Origin: Rugamonas fusca
Lineage (GTDB): Bacteria; Pseudomonadota; Gammaproteobacteria; Burkholderiales; Burkholderiaceae_D
Direction: 5' to 3'
Assembly: GCF_014042365.1 (NCBI RefSeq)
Contig: NZ_JACEZS010000007.1
Location: 1 to 64,000, forward strand
DNA: 64,000 nucleotides
Shown piece after piece: positions 55,614 through 64,000 of the stretch. How positions within the stretch are numbered: position 1 is the stretch's first letter; each line of letters opens with the position of its first letter. Made by a program: the position numbers and the translations under genes. Below the pieces are notes generated by a model. The model saw only the letters and a list, made by a program, of their open reading frames with translations, searched no databases and was not told the DNA's origin.

Positions 55614-56213
55614 TCAGTTCAGCAGCAGCTTGAGGTCGTGCACGATGGGCTCGGGGCCCAGGCCGTGGCGCACGAACAGGCGCAGCTTGCCCGTCTTGTC
55701 AAACACGTAGCTGCCGGCCGTGTGGTCGACCGTGTAGCTGTCCTTGGTCTTGCCCGGCACCTTGGCGTAGAACACCTTGAATTCCTTGGCCACGGCGGCC
55801 GTCTGCTCCGGCGTGCCATACAGCCCGAGGAAGCGCTTGTCGAACGCGGGCACGTACTGGGCCAGCAGCGCCTGCGTGTCGCGCTCGGGATCGACGGTCA
55901 CGAACAGCACCTGCACCTGGTCCGACAATGGCCCCAGCGCCTGCATCACGCTCTCCATTTCCGCCATCGTCGTGGGGCACACGTCCGGGCATTGGGTATA
56001 GCCGAAGAACATCACCACGGCCTTGCCCTTGAAGTCGGCCAGCTTGCGCGGCTTGCCCGTGTGGTCGGTCAGCGCGAAGTCGTGCGCGTAGTCGAGGCCA
56101 GACAGGTCGGTGTTCTTGAATTCCACTTTCGGCAGCGCGGGCTTTTCGCCGCAGCCGGCCAGCGGGCCGGCGGCCAGCACGGCCAGGGTCAACAGGGCTA
56201 ACAGTTTTTTCAT
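55614..56213 (-). CDS. SCO1/SenC-family copper chaperone for cytochrome oxidase
   Basis: A 199-residue thioredoxin-fold protein that delivers copper to CuA of cytochrome oxidase. Lipoprotein signal (PLAGC, C21 lipidated), copper ligands C75 and C79 in GYTQCPDVCPTT and H164 in DHTAGSYV, all required residues present. The true ATG is 56213; a longer frame extends through ctaB but in another frame. It is the last gene of the heme/copper assembly run ctaA-ctaB-sco. Confidence 0.95.
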   Translation of the reverse strand: MKKLLALLTLAVLAAGPLAGCGEKPALPKVEFKNTDLSGLDYAHDFALTDHTGKPRKLADFKGKAVVMFFGYTQCPDVCPTTMAEMESVMQALGPLSDQVQVLFVTVDPERDTQALLAQYVPAFDKRFLGLYGTPEQTAAVAKEFKVFYAKVPGKTKDSYTVDHTAGSYVFDKTGKLRLFVRHGLGPEPIVHDLKLLLN

Positions 56214-56221
56214 GGTGTGGG

Positions 56222-57115
56222 TTACAGCTTGATGTAGTGGTCCACCAGCAGCGCGGCGAACAGCAGCGACAGGTAGATGATGGACCAGGTGAAGGCCTTG
56301 CGGGCAATCAGGTCGGTGTAGTGGCGGTAGATCTTCCACGCATGGTGCAGGAAGATGGCGTTCAGCACCACGGCGCTGGCCAGGTAGATCAGGCCGCTCA
56401 TGTGGACGGCGAACGGCAGCAAGGTGGTGGCGGCCAGCGCGATCGTATAGAGCAGCACGTGGAACTGGGTGAACGGCAGGCCGTGCGTGACCGGCAGCAT
56501 GGGCAGGCCAGAACGGGCGTAGTCGTCGCGCCGGTACATGGCCAGCGCCCAGAAGTGCGGCGGGGTCCACACGAAAATGATCAGCACCAGCAGCCACGCT
56601 TGCATCGGCACGTCGTTGGCGACGGCGGCCCAGCCCAGCGCCGGCGGCATGGCGCCCGACAGGCCGCCGATGACGATGTTCTGCGGCGTGGCCGGCTTGA
56701 GGATCATGGTGTAGATCACGGCGTAGCCGACAAAGGTGACGAAGGTCAGCCACATGGTCAGCGGGTTCACCAGCGCGTACAGGATCCACATGCCGGCGCC
56801 GCCGATGATGGCCGAGTACAGCATGGTCTCGGAGACGCTCAGTTCACCGGTGGCCACGGCGCGGCGCGCCGTGCGCGCCATGCGCGCGTCGATCTCGCGT
56901 TCGGCCAGGCAGTTGACGGCGAACGCGGCGCCGGCCAGCAGCCAGATGCCGAGCGTGGCGGCCACCACCACGCGCCAGTCGGGCAGGCCGTCGGTGGCCA
57001 GGAACATGCCGATCACGGCGCAGAACACGGCCAGTTGGGTCACGCGGGGCTTGGTCAGCGTCCAGTATTGGGCAAAGCGGTTGCCGGTTTTATGGGTGGC
57101 GGTGTGGGTCGTCAT
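56222..57115 (-). CDS. ctaB: Protoheme IX farnesyltransferase (heme O synthase) CtaB
   Basis: Converts heme B to heme O by adding a farnesyl group. The 297-residue UbiA-type membrane protein has about nine helices and the two allylic-diphosphate motifs in [18 protein letters not shown] and [19 protein letters not shown]. The start ATG at 57115 overlaps the ctaA stop by one base. The heme O made here is the substrate of CtaA upstream, which serves the aa3 oxidase in this locus. Confidence 0.97.
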   Translation of the reverse strand: MTTHTATHKTGNRFAQYWTLTKPRVTQLAVFCAVIGMFLATDGLPDWRVVVAATLGIWLLAGAAFAVNCLAEREIDARMARTARRAVATGELSVSETMLYSAIIGGAGMWILYALVNPLTMWLTFVTFVGYAVIYTMILKPATPQNIVIGGLSGAMPPALGWAAVANDVPMQAWLLVLIIFVWTPPHFWALAMYRRDDYARSGLPMLPVTHGLPFTQFHVLLYTIALAATTLLPFAVHMSGLIYLASAVVLNAIFLHHAWKIYRHYTDLIARKAFTWSIIYLSLLFAALLVDHYIKL

Positions 57116-58281
57116 TAGTGGTGTCTGGCAGCGGTGGCTTGCGGGAATACGGCGCTGGCGGCTGCCTTCTGCGCAATCTCGAATTGGAACTTGGCCCGGT
57201 AGTTTAACATGGTCAGCAACAGCACCAGCAGCGCCGCCCCGGCGTTATGGAGCACGGCGATGGCCAGCGGATAGTTGAGGAAGATGGTGGCCACGCCCGT
57301 GCACAGCTGGACCACCAGCACCACGGCGATGGCGCGCGCCGTCTTGTGCAGGGCCGTGTGGCCCCAGGCGCGGAACGCCGTGTAGCCGGCCACCAGCGCC
57401 ACCACGAAGGCGAAATTGCGGTGCACCCAGTGGATGGCCGTCAGCGCGGCGAATGGCAGGTAGTGGCCGGCGGCCGTCTTGCCCAGTTCACGCCACAGCG
57501 TGAACCCGTGTTCGACATCCATTTCCGGCACCAGCTTGCCGCCGCACAGGGGGAAATCAGTGCAGGCCAGCGTGGCGTAGTTGGTGCTCACCCAGCCGCC
57601 CAGCGCCAGTTGCACCAGCAGCAGCGCGCCCGACAGCGCGGCCAGCAGGCGGATGTTGCGCATGGCCGGCGGCGACCCGGTCACCACGGTGCGCACAGGC
57701 GCGATCAGCTGGTCCTGGCGGCCGCCATACCACGTGAGCAGCGCCAGCAAGCCCATGCCCAGCAGCAGGTGGGTGGTGACGATCACGGGCTGCAGCTTGA
57801 GGGTGACGGTCCAGGCGCCGAACGCGCCCTGCAGGCAGACGAACAGCAGCAGCGCCGTGGGCAGCCAGGGCGCGTACTCCACCCGGCTGCGGTCGCGCAG
57901 CCAGTGGCGCCACGATTGCGCCACCATGGCCACGATCAGCACCCCGATCGTCATGGCCAGGTAGCGGTGGATCATTTCGATCCAGGCCTTGGCCACCGTC
58001 ACCGGGCCGCTGGGCAGCAGCGTTTCGGCGGCCTGGATCTGCTCATGGGCCAGGAAGGGATTGGCCGTGCCGTAACAACCGGGCCAGTCCGGGCAACCGA
58101 GGCCGGAATCCGTCAGGCGCGTGAAGGCGCCGAACACGATCAGGTCGAACGTGAGGAACACGCACACCCACACCAGCTTGCGGTACTTGCTGGTGTCGGA
58201 CGAGGTCCACACGATGGACAGCGGCAGCAAGGCCACCAGCAGCGCGGTGATGGCCATTTGGGGCAAGGTGGCGGCATGCAT
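57115..58281 (-). CDS. ctaA: Heme A synthase CtaA (Cox15 family)
   Basis: Oxidises heme O to heme A. The 388-residue integral membrane protein has about eight helices in two four-helix halves, with heme-ligand histidines in pairs ([40 protein letters not shown]) and the [16 protein letters not shown] motif with its loop cysteines (also [10 protein letters not shown]). It overlaps ctaB by one base and follows the SCO-like gene by 6 bases. Confidence 0.97.
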   Translation of the reverse strand: MHAATLPQMAITALLVALLPLSIVWTSSDTSKYRKLVWVCVFLTFDLIVFGAFTRLTDSGLGCPDWPGCYGTANPFLAHEQIQAAETLLPSGPVTVAKAWIEMIHRYLAMTIGVLIVAMVAQSWRHWLRDRSRVEYAPWLPTALLLFVCLQGAFGAWTVTLKLQPVIVTTHLLLGMGLLALLTWYGGRQDQLIAPVRTVVTGSPPAMRNIRLLAALSGALLLVQLALGGWVSTNYATLACTDFPLCGGKLVPEMDVEHGFTLWRELGKTAAGHYLPFAALTAIHWVHRNFAFVVALVAGYTAFRAWGHTALHKTARAIAVVLVVQLCTGVATIFLNYPLAIAVLHNAGAALLVLLLTMLNYRAKFQFEIAQKAAASAVFPQATAARHH

Positions 58282-58287
58282 GATGGT

Positions 58288-58944
58288 TCAACCTATGGCG
58301 GACGCTTTGAGCAGCTTGGCCAGGTCTTTCTTCACCTTGGCCATTTTATCGATGTCGGACGAGACGGCGCGGGCCGGGAAGCGCATCATCAGGTTGCCCA
58401 GCGGGTCGATCAGGAACACGTGCTCGCTAAGCGGGCCGTCCGTGCCGGGCGGCAGCCATTTTTCCACGGCGCCGGCGGGCGCGCGCAGCATGCGGGTGCC
58501 GTCATTCACGCGCAGCAGCATGGTGTCCAGCGGCGCGTCGTCCGTGATCAGCCAGATCCGCTCGATGCGCTCCATGTCCTTGCCCTGCATGGTGCGCAGC
58601 TGGCGCATGGCGAACAGCTGGTCCTGGCAATCCTGCTGGCAGTCGGACGGGCCCACCTTGAGCATGATCCACTTGCCCTTGTAGTCGGCTAGCGTGGCCG
58701 GCTTGCCGTCCAGCGTGCTGCTGGCCATGGCGGGAATCGGGTACCGGCGCGGGTCGATCAGGTCGCCGTAGTTGGTGCGGCCGCTGGGCTTGATCACGTA
58801 ATAGGTGAAGTAGGAGGCAATCAGCGGCGCCGCGCACACGGCCAGCACGGCCAGCAGCTTCCAGCGCCCGCGCGCCATTTGCCGCGCCGCCGGGTCGATA
58901 TTGGCCGTCTTATTTTCCACTGCTTTTTCCACGTCGGTATCCAT
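58288..58944 (-). CDS. SCO-like thioredoxin-fold membrane protein in the cytochrome oxidase locus
   Basis: A 218-residue protein (MDTDVEK start; an in-frame ATG 9 bases earlier would add MCG). One membrane helix (about 29-48) anchors a periplasmic domain that reads like a distant SCO: TLADYKGKWIMLKVGPSDCQQDC with C102-x3-C106, and EHVFLIDPLGNLMMRF where SCOs have the third ligand, His. I infer a copper- or thiol-handling assembly factor for oxidase. It is a regular part of Burkholderiales cox loci, between SURF1 (overlapping by 35 bases) and ctaA. Confidence 0.8.
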   Translation of the reverse strand: MDTDVEKAVENKTANIDPAARQMARGRWKLLAVLAVCAAPLIASYFTYYVIKPSGRTNYGDLIDPRRYPIPAMASSTLDGKPATLADYKGKWIMLKVGPSDCQQDCQDQLFAMRQLRTMQGKDMERIERIWLITDDAPLDTMLLRVNDGTRMLRAPAGAVEKWLPPGTDGPLSEHVFLIDPLGNLMMRFPARAVSSDIDKMAKVKKDLAKLLKASAIG

Positions 58945-59641
58945 TCCACACATAAAAAATGATGGCCATCGCCGCCAGTGCGTACCACTGGAAGGCGTAG
59001 CCGCGATGTTTGTCCACGCCCAGCGCCGGCGCCGGCCAGTCGCGCACCAGGGCCGCGTCGTCCGGGCCGGCGGCGCCGGCCTGTTCGATCACGAACGGCG
59101 CCAGCGCCAGTCCGCTGGCCGCCGCCACCTGGGCCGGGTCGGCGTTCTGCACGATGGCGCCCGGACGCAGCGCGGGCGCGGCGCCCAGCTGCATCACGTG
59201 GCCCACGTTCTGGCGCGCCACGCCTTCCAGCGTGACGGTGCCGGCCGGGGTGGCGTAATCGGGCAGCTTGTCGCGCTGCACCGGGTCGCGCGGCAGCCAG
59301 CCGCGCGCCACCAGCACGTGGCTGGCCGTGCCGTCGATGCGAAACGGCATCAGCACATAAAAACCTGCCCGGCCCTGGTATGGCCGGTTGTCCAGGTACA
59401 GCGGCCAGCCGGGCACGAACCGGCCCTGCACCCGCACGCGGCGAAATTCCACCCCGGCCGCCGGCACGGGGCGCCCGTCCAGTTGGACCGGGGCGGCGGC
59501 GGCGCCTTGCGCCAGCCGCGCCTCCAGCGCCAGCTTCTCGGCCGCGCGCCGTTCTTGCCAATTTCCCAAGGCGACGCCGAGCGCCGCCACCAGCACGGTG
59601 GCCGCCAATGGGATCAGTTTAAACCGGAAGGCGATACGCAT
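58910..59641 (-). CDS. SURF1-family cytochrome oxidase assembly protein
   Basis: A 243-residue protein with an N-terminal helix (about 8-26) and a C-terminal one (about 214-233) flanking a periplasmic domain. SURF1 signs: the start region GNWQERRAAEKL, PLYLDNRPYQGRAGFYVLMPFRI and VARGWLPRDPVQRDKLP, then ALGVDKHRGYAFQWYALAAMAIIFYVW. It helps insert heme A into subunit I. The stop overlaps the following gene. It is divergent from the DUF2909 gene. Confidence 0.95.
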   Translation of the reverse strand: MRIAFRFKLIPLAATVLVAALGVALGNWQERRAAEKLALEARLAQGAAAAPVQLDGRPVPAAGVEFRRVRVQGRFVPGWPLYLDNRPYQGRAGFYVLMPFRIDGTASHVLVARGWLPRDPVQRDKLPDYATPAGTVTLEGVARQNVGHVMQLGAAPALRPGAIVQNADPAQVAAASGLALAPFVIEQAGAAGPDDAALVRDWPAPALGVDKHRGYAFQWYALAAMAIIFYVWNGYRRGKSSGK

Positions 59642-59681
59642 TACAATAGGTGCCTTAATTCTCTCTACAGTCTACCGCGCC

Positions 59682-59885
59682 ATGAAAATTGCCGTCGCCA
59701 TCGCCTTCATCCTGATCATCGGCAGCCTGGGTTCGGCCCTGTTCTTCCTCATGCGCGACAAAGGCAAAAGCAACAACACGGTCAGGGCGCTGGCCATGCG
59801 GGTGGGCCTGTCGATCACGCTGTTCCTGCTGATCCTGCTCGGCTACAAGCTCGGCTACATCCAGCCCACCGGCATCCGCCAATAA
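59682..59885 (+). CDS. DUF2909 twin-transmembrane protein
   Basis: A 67-residue membrane protein with two helices (about 4-24 and 40-60) and a short charged loop (RDKGKSNNTVRALAMR). It belongs to DUF2909, found beside the SURF1 gene in cox loci of Burkholderiales; function unknown, but probably linked to oxidase assembly. The 166-residue frame upstream is not coding; the true ATG is 59682. It faces away from SURF1 and converges on coxC, with a bidirectional terminator between. Confidence 0.85.
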   Translation: MKIAVAIAFILIIGSLGSALFFLMRDKGKSNNTVRALAMRVGLSITLFLLILLGYKLGYIQPTGIRQ

Positions 59886-59903
59886 ACCCGTACTGGGCCA
59901 CGA

Positions 59904-59942
59904 AAAAAGCCGCATCCGGGTCTGGCCCGCATGCGGCTTTTT
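59904..59942. terminator. Bidirectional terminator between DUF2909 and coxC
   Basis: AAAAAGCCGCAT (59904-59915) pairs with ATGCGGCTTTTT (59931-59942), 12 bp with A and T runs on the two outer sides. It serves the rightward DUF2909 gene and the leftward coxC transcript. Confidence 0.9.
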
Positions 59943-59984
59943 CAGCTTCGCGGCTGGCGCGCCGCGAAGAATTATAACGCCCTC

Positions 59985-60851
59985 TTACATCCAGTAGACC
60001 ACCACGTACAGGCCCAGCCAGACCACGTCGACGAAGTGCCAGTACCAGGCCGCGCCTTCGAAGGCGAAGTGGTGGTCGGGCGTGAAGTGGCCGCGCAGCA
60101 CGCGGTACAGCACCACCGACAGCATGATGGCGCCCATGGTCACGTGGAAGCCGTGGAAGCCGGTCAGCATGAAGAAGGTGGAACCGTAGATGCCCGAGGT
60201 CAGCTTCAGGTTCAGTTCGCTGTAGGCGTGCATGTATTCGAAGGCCTGGAAGCCCATGAAGGTCGCGCCCAGCAGGATGGTCAGGAACAGCCAGAACGCC
60301 GTCTTGCCGCGATGGCCGGCGCGCAGTGCGTGGTGCGAGATGGTCAGGGTCAGGCCCGAGGTCAGCAGCAGCGCCGTGTTCAGGGTCGGGATCGGGAACG
60401 GCCCCATGGTCTTGAATTCCTGGATGGTGCCGGCCGGACCCGCATTGCCCCAGTGGGCCGCGAAATCAGGCCACAGGATCTTGTGGTCCAGGTCACCCAG
60501 CCACGGCATGGTGATGCTGCGCGCATAGAACAGGGCGCCGAAGAACGCGCCGAAGAACATCACCTCCGAGAAGATGAACCAGCTCATGGACCAGCGGTAG
60601 GAATGGTCGATACGCTGGCTGTACAAGCCCTTCTCCGACTCGCCGATGGCGTCGCCGAACCAGAAGTACAGCACCGTGATGATGCCGGCCAGGCCGACCA
60701 GGTTGGCGGCCGGGCCCCACGATACATCGTTCACCCAGGCCGACGCGCCAGCCATGGTCAACAACAGCGACAGGCCGGCCAGCAGCGGCCACTTGGATGG
60801 ACCAGGCACGAAGTAGTACGGTGCCGAGGCGTTTTGTGAACTCATCTTCAT
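59985..60851 (-). CDS. ctaE: Cytochrome c oxidase subunit III
   Basis: CoxC, 288 residues with seven membrane helices, stabilises subunit I and helps proton uptake. Family features: YFWFGDAIGESEKGLYS, the SYRWSMSWFIFSEVMFFGAFFGALFY helix, SHHALRAGHR, and the last helices FHGFHVTMGAIML..WHFVDVVWLGLYVVVYW. Co-transcribed with coxA-ctaG-DUF2970; its terminator follows. Confidence 0.97.
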   Translation of the reverse strand: MKMSSQNASAPYYFVPGPSKWPLLAGLSLLLTMAGASAWVNDVSWGPAANLVGLAGIITVLYFWFGDAIGESEKGLYSQRIDHSYRWSMSWFIFSEVMFFGAFFGALFYARSITMPWLGDLDHKILWPDFAAHWGNAGPAGTIQEFKTMGPFPIPTLNTALLLTSGLTLTISHHALRAGHRGKTAFWLFLTILLGATFMGFQAFEYMHAYSELNLKLTSGIYGSTFFMLTGFHGFHVTMGAIMLSVVLYRVLRGHFTPDHHFAFEGAAWYWHFVDVVWLGLYVVVYWM

Positions 60852-60885
60852 CTCCCTAAATCAACTGTATGCGTGAATGCTGCTT

Positions 60886-61116
60886 TTATTTTGAAACGAC
60901 AAATTTGACGATCGATATCAGTAACGCGATGAACAGGGCCACCCCGATCAAGCCGGCGATGATGACGTGCACGGGATTGAGTTTAGCCGAATCCGCATCG
61001 AAATCGCTCTTGCGGCGCAAGCCGAAGAACGACCAGAACACCGCTTTCATGGAATACAGGAACGACGCCTGTTGCTGCGGTTTCTTCACTTCATCCATGG
61101 CGTCCACCTTGCTCAC
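60886..61116 (-). CDS. DUF2970 protein
   Basis: A 76-residue protein with one membrane helix (about 50-70, HVIIAGLIGVALFIALLISIV) after the conserved SFLYSMKAVFWSFFGLRRKSDFD block typical of DUF2970. It occurs in Burkholderiales cox operons between ctaG and coxC; its role is unknown. ATG 61116 overlaps the ctaG stop by 4 bases; a second ATG (61098) is possible. Confidence 0.9.
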   Translation of the reverse strand: MSKVDAMDEVKKPQQQASFLYSMKAVFWSFFGLRRKSDFDADSAKLNPVHVIIAGLIGVALFIALLISIVKFVVSK

Positions 61117-61664
61117 TTCGAGGCCGTCTTGTCCAGACCGGCGATTTCAAAAAACGTGTACGACAGCGTGATCGTCTTCACATCCTTGGGCAGGGCCGGG
61201 TCGATGTAGAACACCACCGGCATCTGCCGCGCCTCGTTCGCCTTCAGGGTCTGCTGCTTGAAACAGAAGCATTCCACTTTCTTGAAGTGCGGCGTGGCGC
61301 TTTGCGGCGCGTAGCTGGGAATGGCCTGGGCCTGCACCGTGCGCGGCTGGGTGTTGACCACTTCATACAACACCGTTTGCAACTGGCCCGGGTGCACCTT
61401 GACGCTGGCTACCACGGGGCGGAAACGCCACGGCCCCTGCGCATTGCCGTCGAACTCCACGGTGACGGTGCGGCTCATGTCCACCTGGGTGTTCTGGTCC
61501 AGCGTCACCGTGCCATCCTTCTGCGTCAGCACGTTGATCCCCAACACTTCGCAAATCTGCTTGTAGACGGGGATCAAGGCATAGCCGAAGCCGAACATCA
61601 TCACGGCGATGACGAGCAGCTTGCCCAGCAATTGCCGGTTCAGGCCGCGGGTTTCCTGGTCCAT
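61113..61664 (-). CDS. ctaG: Cytochrome c oxidase assembly protein CtaG (Cox11)
   Basis: Inserts copper into the CuB site of subunit I. From ATG 61664 it has 183 residues: one N-terminal membrane helix (about 15-35) and an immunoglobulin-like periplasmic domain with the copper-binding C132-F-C134 in VECFCFKQQTL and FYIDP. A GTG two codons earlier (61670) could also start it. It overlaps the DUF2970 gene by 4 bases; the preceding small gene ends 7 bases before its ATG. Confidence 0.96.
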   Translation of the reverse strand: MDQETRGLNRQLLGKLLVIAVMMFGFGYALIPVYKQICEVLGINVLTQKDGTVTLDQNTQVDMSRTVTVEFDGNAQGPWRFRPVVASVKVHPGQLQTVLYEVVNTQPRTVQAQAIPSYAPQSATPHFKKVECFCFKQQTLKANEARQMPVVFYIDPALPKDVKTITLSYTFFEIAGLDKTASK

Positions 61665-61671
61665 GGCCACG

Positions 61672-61779
61672 TCAGCTCAGCCAGATGTGCTTGACGAACA
61701 CGGACACGAAGAACACCAGCGCCACCGACGCCAGGATCAGGCCGGTCCTCACATTGTTTGGTTTATTCGCTTGCGACAT
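61672..61779 (-). CDS. Cytochrome oxidase small assembly protein (35 aa)
   Basis: A 35-residue gene between coxA and ctaG: MSQANKPNNV, then one membrane helix (about 13-30, LILASVALVFFVSVFVKH) and a WLS end. Small proteins of this shape, with N-terminal xxKPNN, occur between coxA and cox11 in many betaproteobacteria and are annotated as cytochrome oxidase small assembly proteins. Start ATG 61779, stop TGA 61672-61674, 7 bases before the ctaG ATG. It is too short for usual ORF cut-offs and easily missed. Confidence 0.8.
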   Translation of the reverse strand: MSQANKPNNVRTGLILASVALVFFVSVFVKHIWLS

Positions 61780-61842
61780 GGTTCTCGACTCACTGCTGGA
61801 ACGATCGTTGGCGGGCCACCGGCTGGCAGCCCGCCCTTGCCA

Positions 61843-63438
61843 TTACTTGACGGTTGGTGGCGTCTCGAAGGTGTGGAACGGGGCCGGGCTAGGCACGGTC
61901 CATTCCAGGCCTTCCGCGCCATCCCATGGCTTGGTCTCGGCCTTCTTGCCGCCACGGATGGTCGGCAGCACGACGAAGAACAGGAAGAACGCTTGCGACA
62001 GGCCGAAACCGAAGGCGCCGATGGAAGCGATCATGTTGAAGTCCGTGAACTGCGCCGGGTAGTCGGCGTAGCGGCGTGGCATGCCGGCCAGGCCCAGGAA
62101 GTGCATCGGGAAGAAGGTCACGTTGAAGGTGATCAGCGACAGCCAGAAGTGCAGCTTGCCCATGGTTTCGTTGTACATGTGGCCGGTCCATTTCGGCGAC
62201 CAGTAGTAGAAACCGGCGAACAGCGCGAACAGCGAGCCGGCCACCAGCACGTAGTGGAAGTGGGCCACCACGTAGTAGGTATCCTGCAGCTGGATGTCGA
62301 TCGGGGTCACGGCCAGGATCAGGCCCGTGAAGCCGCCCATGGTGAACACGAAGATGAAGCCGACGGCGAACAGCATCGGCGTCTCGAAGGTCATGGAACC
62401 CTTCCACATGGTAGCGATCCAGTTGAACACCTTCACGCCCGTGGGCACGGCGATCAGCATGGTGGCGTACATGAAGAACAGCTGCGAGGTCACCGGCATG
62501 CCGGTGGTGAACATGTGGTGCGCCCACACGATGAACGACAGGATGGCGATCGAAGCGGTGGCGTACACCATCGAGGCGTAGCCGAACAGCGGCTTGCGGG
62601 CGAACGCGGGCAGGATCTGCGACACGATGCCGAACGCCGGCAGGATCATGATGTACACCTCGGGGTGGCCGAAGAACCAGAAGATGTGCTGGTACATGAC
62701 CGGGTCGCCGCCGCCGGCCGCGTTGAAGAACGAGGTACCGAAGTGGCGGTCGGTCAGGGTCATGGTGATGGCGCCGGCCAGCACGGGCATCACGGCGATC
62801 AGCAGGTAGGCCGTGATCAGCCAGGTCCAGCAGAACATCGGCATCTTCATCAGCGTCATGCCGGGCGCGCGCATGTTGAGGATGGTGACGATGATGTTGA
62901 TCGAGCCCATGATGGACGAGGCGCCCATCAGGTGCATGGCGAAGATACCCATGTCCATGCCGATGCCCATCTGGCTCGACAGCGGCGCGTACAGCGTCCA
63001 GCCGGCGGCCGTGGCGCCGCCAGGGACGAAGAACGACGACGCCAGCAGGATGGCGGCCGGTGGCAGCAGCCAGAACGAGAAGTTGTTCATGCGGGCGAAG
63101 GCCATGTCGGAGGCGCCGATCTGCAGCGGGATCATCCAGTTGGCGTAGCCCACGAAGGCCGGCATGATGGCGCCGAACACCATCACCAGGCCGTGCATGG
63201 TGGTGAGCTGGTTGAAGAATTCAGGCTGGAAGAATTGCAGGCCGGGCTTGAACAGCTCGGTGCGTATCATCAGGGCCAGTACGCCGCCCGACAGCAGCAT
63301 GATGAAGGAGAACCACAGGTACAGCGTGCCGATATCCTTGTGGTTGGTGGCGAACAACCAGCGCGACAGGCCGTGCGGGTGGTCGTGCGCGTGGTCGTGC
63401 GCGTGGTCGTGTGCGTGATCCAAAGTGCTCGTGCTCAT
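61843..63438 (-). CDS. ctaD: Cytochrome c oxidase subunit I
   Basis: CoxA, the catalytic subunit with heme a, heme a3 and CuB. The 531-residue protein (from ATG 63438; the longer frame is not coding) has twelve membrane helices, H82 and the double H393/H395 (VAHFHYV) as heme ligands, CuB H258 with cross-linked Y262 (GHPEVY, E260 marks an A1-type proton channel) and H307/H308. The N-terminus, residues 8-22, is a His/Asp repeat ([15 protein letters not shown]) coded by a tandem 12-bp repeat. A 7-bp stem-loop (61810-61835) follows the gene. Confidence 0.97.
   Translation of the reverse strand: MSTSTLDHAHDHAHDHAHDHPHGLSRWLFATNHKDIGTLYLWFSFIMLLSGGVLALMIRTELFKPGLQFFQPEFFNQLTTMHGLVMVFGAIMPAFVGYANWMIPLQIGASDMAFARMNNFSFWLLPPAAILLASSFFVPGGATAAGWTLYAPLSSQMGIGMDMGIFAMHLMGASSIMGSINIIVTILNMRAPGMTLMKMPMFCWTWLITAYLLIAVMPVLAGAITMTLTDRHFGTSFFNAAGGGDPVMYQHIFWFFGHPEVYIMILPAFGIVSQILPAFARKPLFGYASMVYATASIAILSFIVWAHHMFTTGMPVTSQLFFMYATMLIAVPTGVKVFNWIATMWKGSMTFETPMLFAVGFIFVFTMGGFTGLILAVTPIDIQLQDTYYVVAHFHYVLVAGSLFALFAGFYYWSPKWTGHMYNETMGKLHFWLSLITFNVTFFPMHFLGLAGMPRRYADYPAQFTDFNMIASIGAFGFGLSQAFFLFFVVLPTIRGGKKAETKPWDGAEGLEWTVPSPAPFHTFETPPTVK
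63379..63420. repeat. Tandem 12-bp repeat in the coxA 5' end
   Basis: About three and a half copies of a GGTCGTGCGCGT-type 12-mer encode the D-H-A-H units at the CoxA N-terminus. Copies are almost identical; one position differs (gtgc/gtgt). Prone to copy-number change by slippage without loss of frame, because the unit is a multiple of three. Confidence 0.75.
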
Positions 63439-63451
63439 GTAAGTCCCCTGA

Positions 63452-64000
63452 TTACTTGCGTGCAGCCAGAACTTCGGCTGGTTGAACGATGTTTTCGGCG
63501 GCCTTGTTCGACCAGTTGTTGCGGGTGTAGGTGATGACAGCCGCAATCTCCGTATCCGACAGTTGCTTCCACGCTGGCATCTCGCCAGGGAACTTGCCGC
63601 TCTTCTTGCCGTTCAGCAGAACGTGGATCTGGTCCGCCTTGGGACCATTGACGACGGGCGAACCGTCCAGCGCGGCGAACGCGCCAGGCAAGCCCTTGCC
63701 GGTCGCCTGGTGGCACACGACGCAATTGGTGGCGTACACTTTCTCGCCCTTGGTTTTCAGTTCATCGATGGTCCAGACTTTGGTCGGGTCTTCCGCCAGC
63801 GCGGCCATTTCCTTGAGCTTGCCGTCGACCCAGACCTTGTACTCGTCTTCCGTCACGACCTTGACGACGATGGGCATGAAGGCGTGCTCCTTGCCGCACA
63901 GTTCGGCGCAATTGCCGCGGTAGGTGCCGGTGTGTTCGGCCTTGAACCAGGTGTCGCGCACGAAGCCGGGGATGGCGTCCTGCTTGACGGCGAAGGCGGG
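63452..64000 (-). CDS. ctaC: Cytochrome c oxidase subunit II with C-terminal cytochrome c domain (partial)
   Basis: The last 182 codons of CoxB; the N-terminal membrane hairpin and the front of the CuA domain lie beyond the window. Seen are the end of the CuA domain with [13 protein letters not shown] (both cysteines, the His and the Met ligand) and a fused cytochrome c domain with heme motif CVVCH and a Met ligand candidate in GEMPAW. The fused heme domain marks a caa3-type oxidase. coxB lies 13 bases upstream of coxA in the operon. Confidence 0.95.
   Translation of the reverse strand, partial: PAFAVKQDAIPGFVRDTWFKAEHTGTYRGNCAELCGKEHAFMPIVVKVVTEDEYKVWVDGKLKEMAALAEDPTKVWTIDELKTKGEKVYATNCVVCHQATGKGLPGAFAALDGSPVVNGPKADQIHVLLNGKKSGKFPGEMPAWKQLSDTEIAAVITYTRNNWSNKAAENIVQPAEVLAARK

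Noticed and set aside
55614..56789. A 391-codon frame joining ctaB and the SCO gene.
   Set aside because: The upstream part is an out-of-frame reading of ctaB; SCO has its own signal peptide at 56213.
63379..63420. Possible CRISPR-like repeat.
   Set aside because: The repeats are 12 bp without spacers and lie in frame in coxA; a coding tandem repeat. No CRISPR array or tRNA/rRNA gene was seen in the window.
61609..63534. Long plus-strand frame (641 codons) over the coxA region.
   Set aside because: Antisense of coxA; Gln/His/Arg-rich translation without family features.

Overview
This is a GC-rich chromosomal window (about two thirds G+C by eye) from a betaproteobacterium of the order Burkholderiales, most likely an Oxalobacteraceae member of the Janthinobacterium/Massilia/Duganella type. 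The evidence is a complete beta-type dcw cluster, a Burkholderia-type porin, the DUF2970/DUF2909 proteins that flank cox operons in this order, and a heme A-dependent aa3/caa3 oxidase locus. The assignment rests on protein style and synteny; no 16S rRNA gene is present.

Layout. Positions 1-127 look like one end of an IS1595-type insertion sequence touching the secA terminator. SecA, DciA and LpxC follow (179-4714). A block of accessory genes (4769-8511: DMT exporter, a MazE/MazF chimera, an HTH regulator, a methyltransferase, an FMN reductase) sits between lpxC and the peroxiredoxin/ftsZ end of the dcw cluster. The dcw cluster itself runs leftward from mraZ (26464) to ftsZ (9254), with almost every junction overlapping or only a few bases apart, and starts at a four-repeat MraZ operator (26556-26590). 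It makes the lipid-linked peptidoglycan precursor (MurC-F, MraY, MurG, Ddl) and the divisome (FtsL, I, W, Q, A, Z).

Positions 27126-35128 carry a secreted M9-type collagenase, a PAS-AraC regulator, glycerol kinase, the RNase P RNA gene (rnpB, minus strand, not protein coding), a ThDP-dependent enzyme and a small secreted protein. A porin follows (35155-36183), then a 1.26 kb gene-free stretch containing five consecutive stem-loops. The rightward block 37448-47144 has a B12-binding MerR regulator with CarH photoreceptor hallmarks, ftsY-ftsE-ftsX, rpoH preceded by a CIRCE element, a lipoprotein, a signal peptidase I paralogue and an ABC exporter whose permease is fused to a CPBP protease domain. 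Positions 47146-51980 hold a GntR regulator, an HDOD protein with an apparently leaderless promoter, and a TerD/AIM24/TerD/DUF475 tellurium-stress-type cluster divergent from a NhaR-like regulator. A CorC/HlyC-type protein and an AI-2E-type permease follow, separated by a REP-like palindrome. The right end (55614-64000) is the cytochrome oxidase locus: coxB (cut by the window end), coxA, a 35-residue assembly protein, ctaG, DUF2970, coxC, then SURF1, a SCO-like protein, ctaA, ctaB and SCO.

The items most worth a second look are the in-frame MazE-MazF chimera, the low-GC mosaic patch inside rsmH, the CarH-like light-sensor candidate, the stem-loop array at 36840-36968, the two related REP-like palindromes (one supplies the C-terminal codons of a gene) and the His/Asp repeat at the N-terminus of CoxA.
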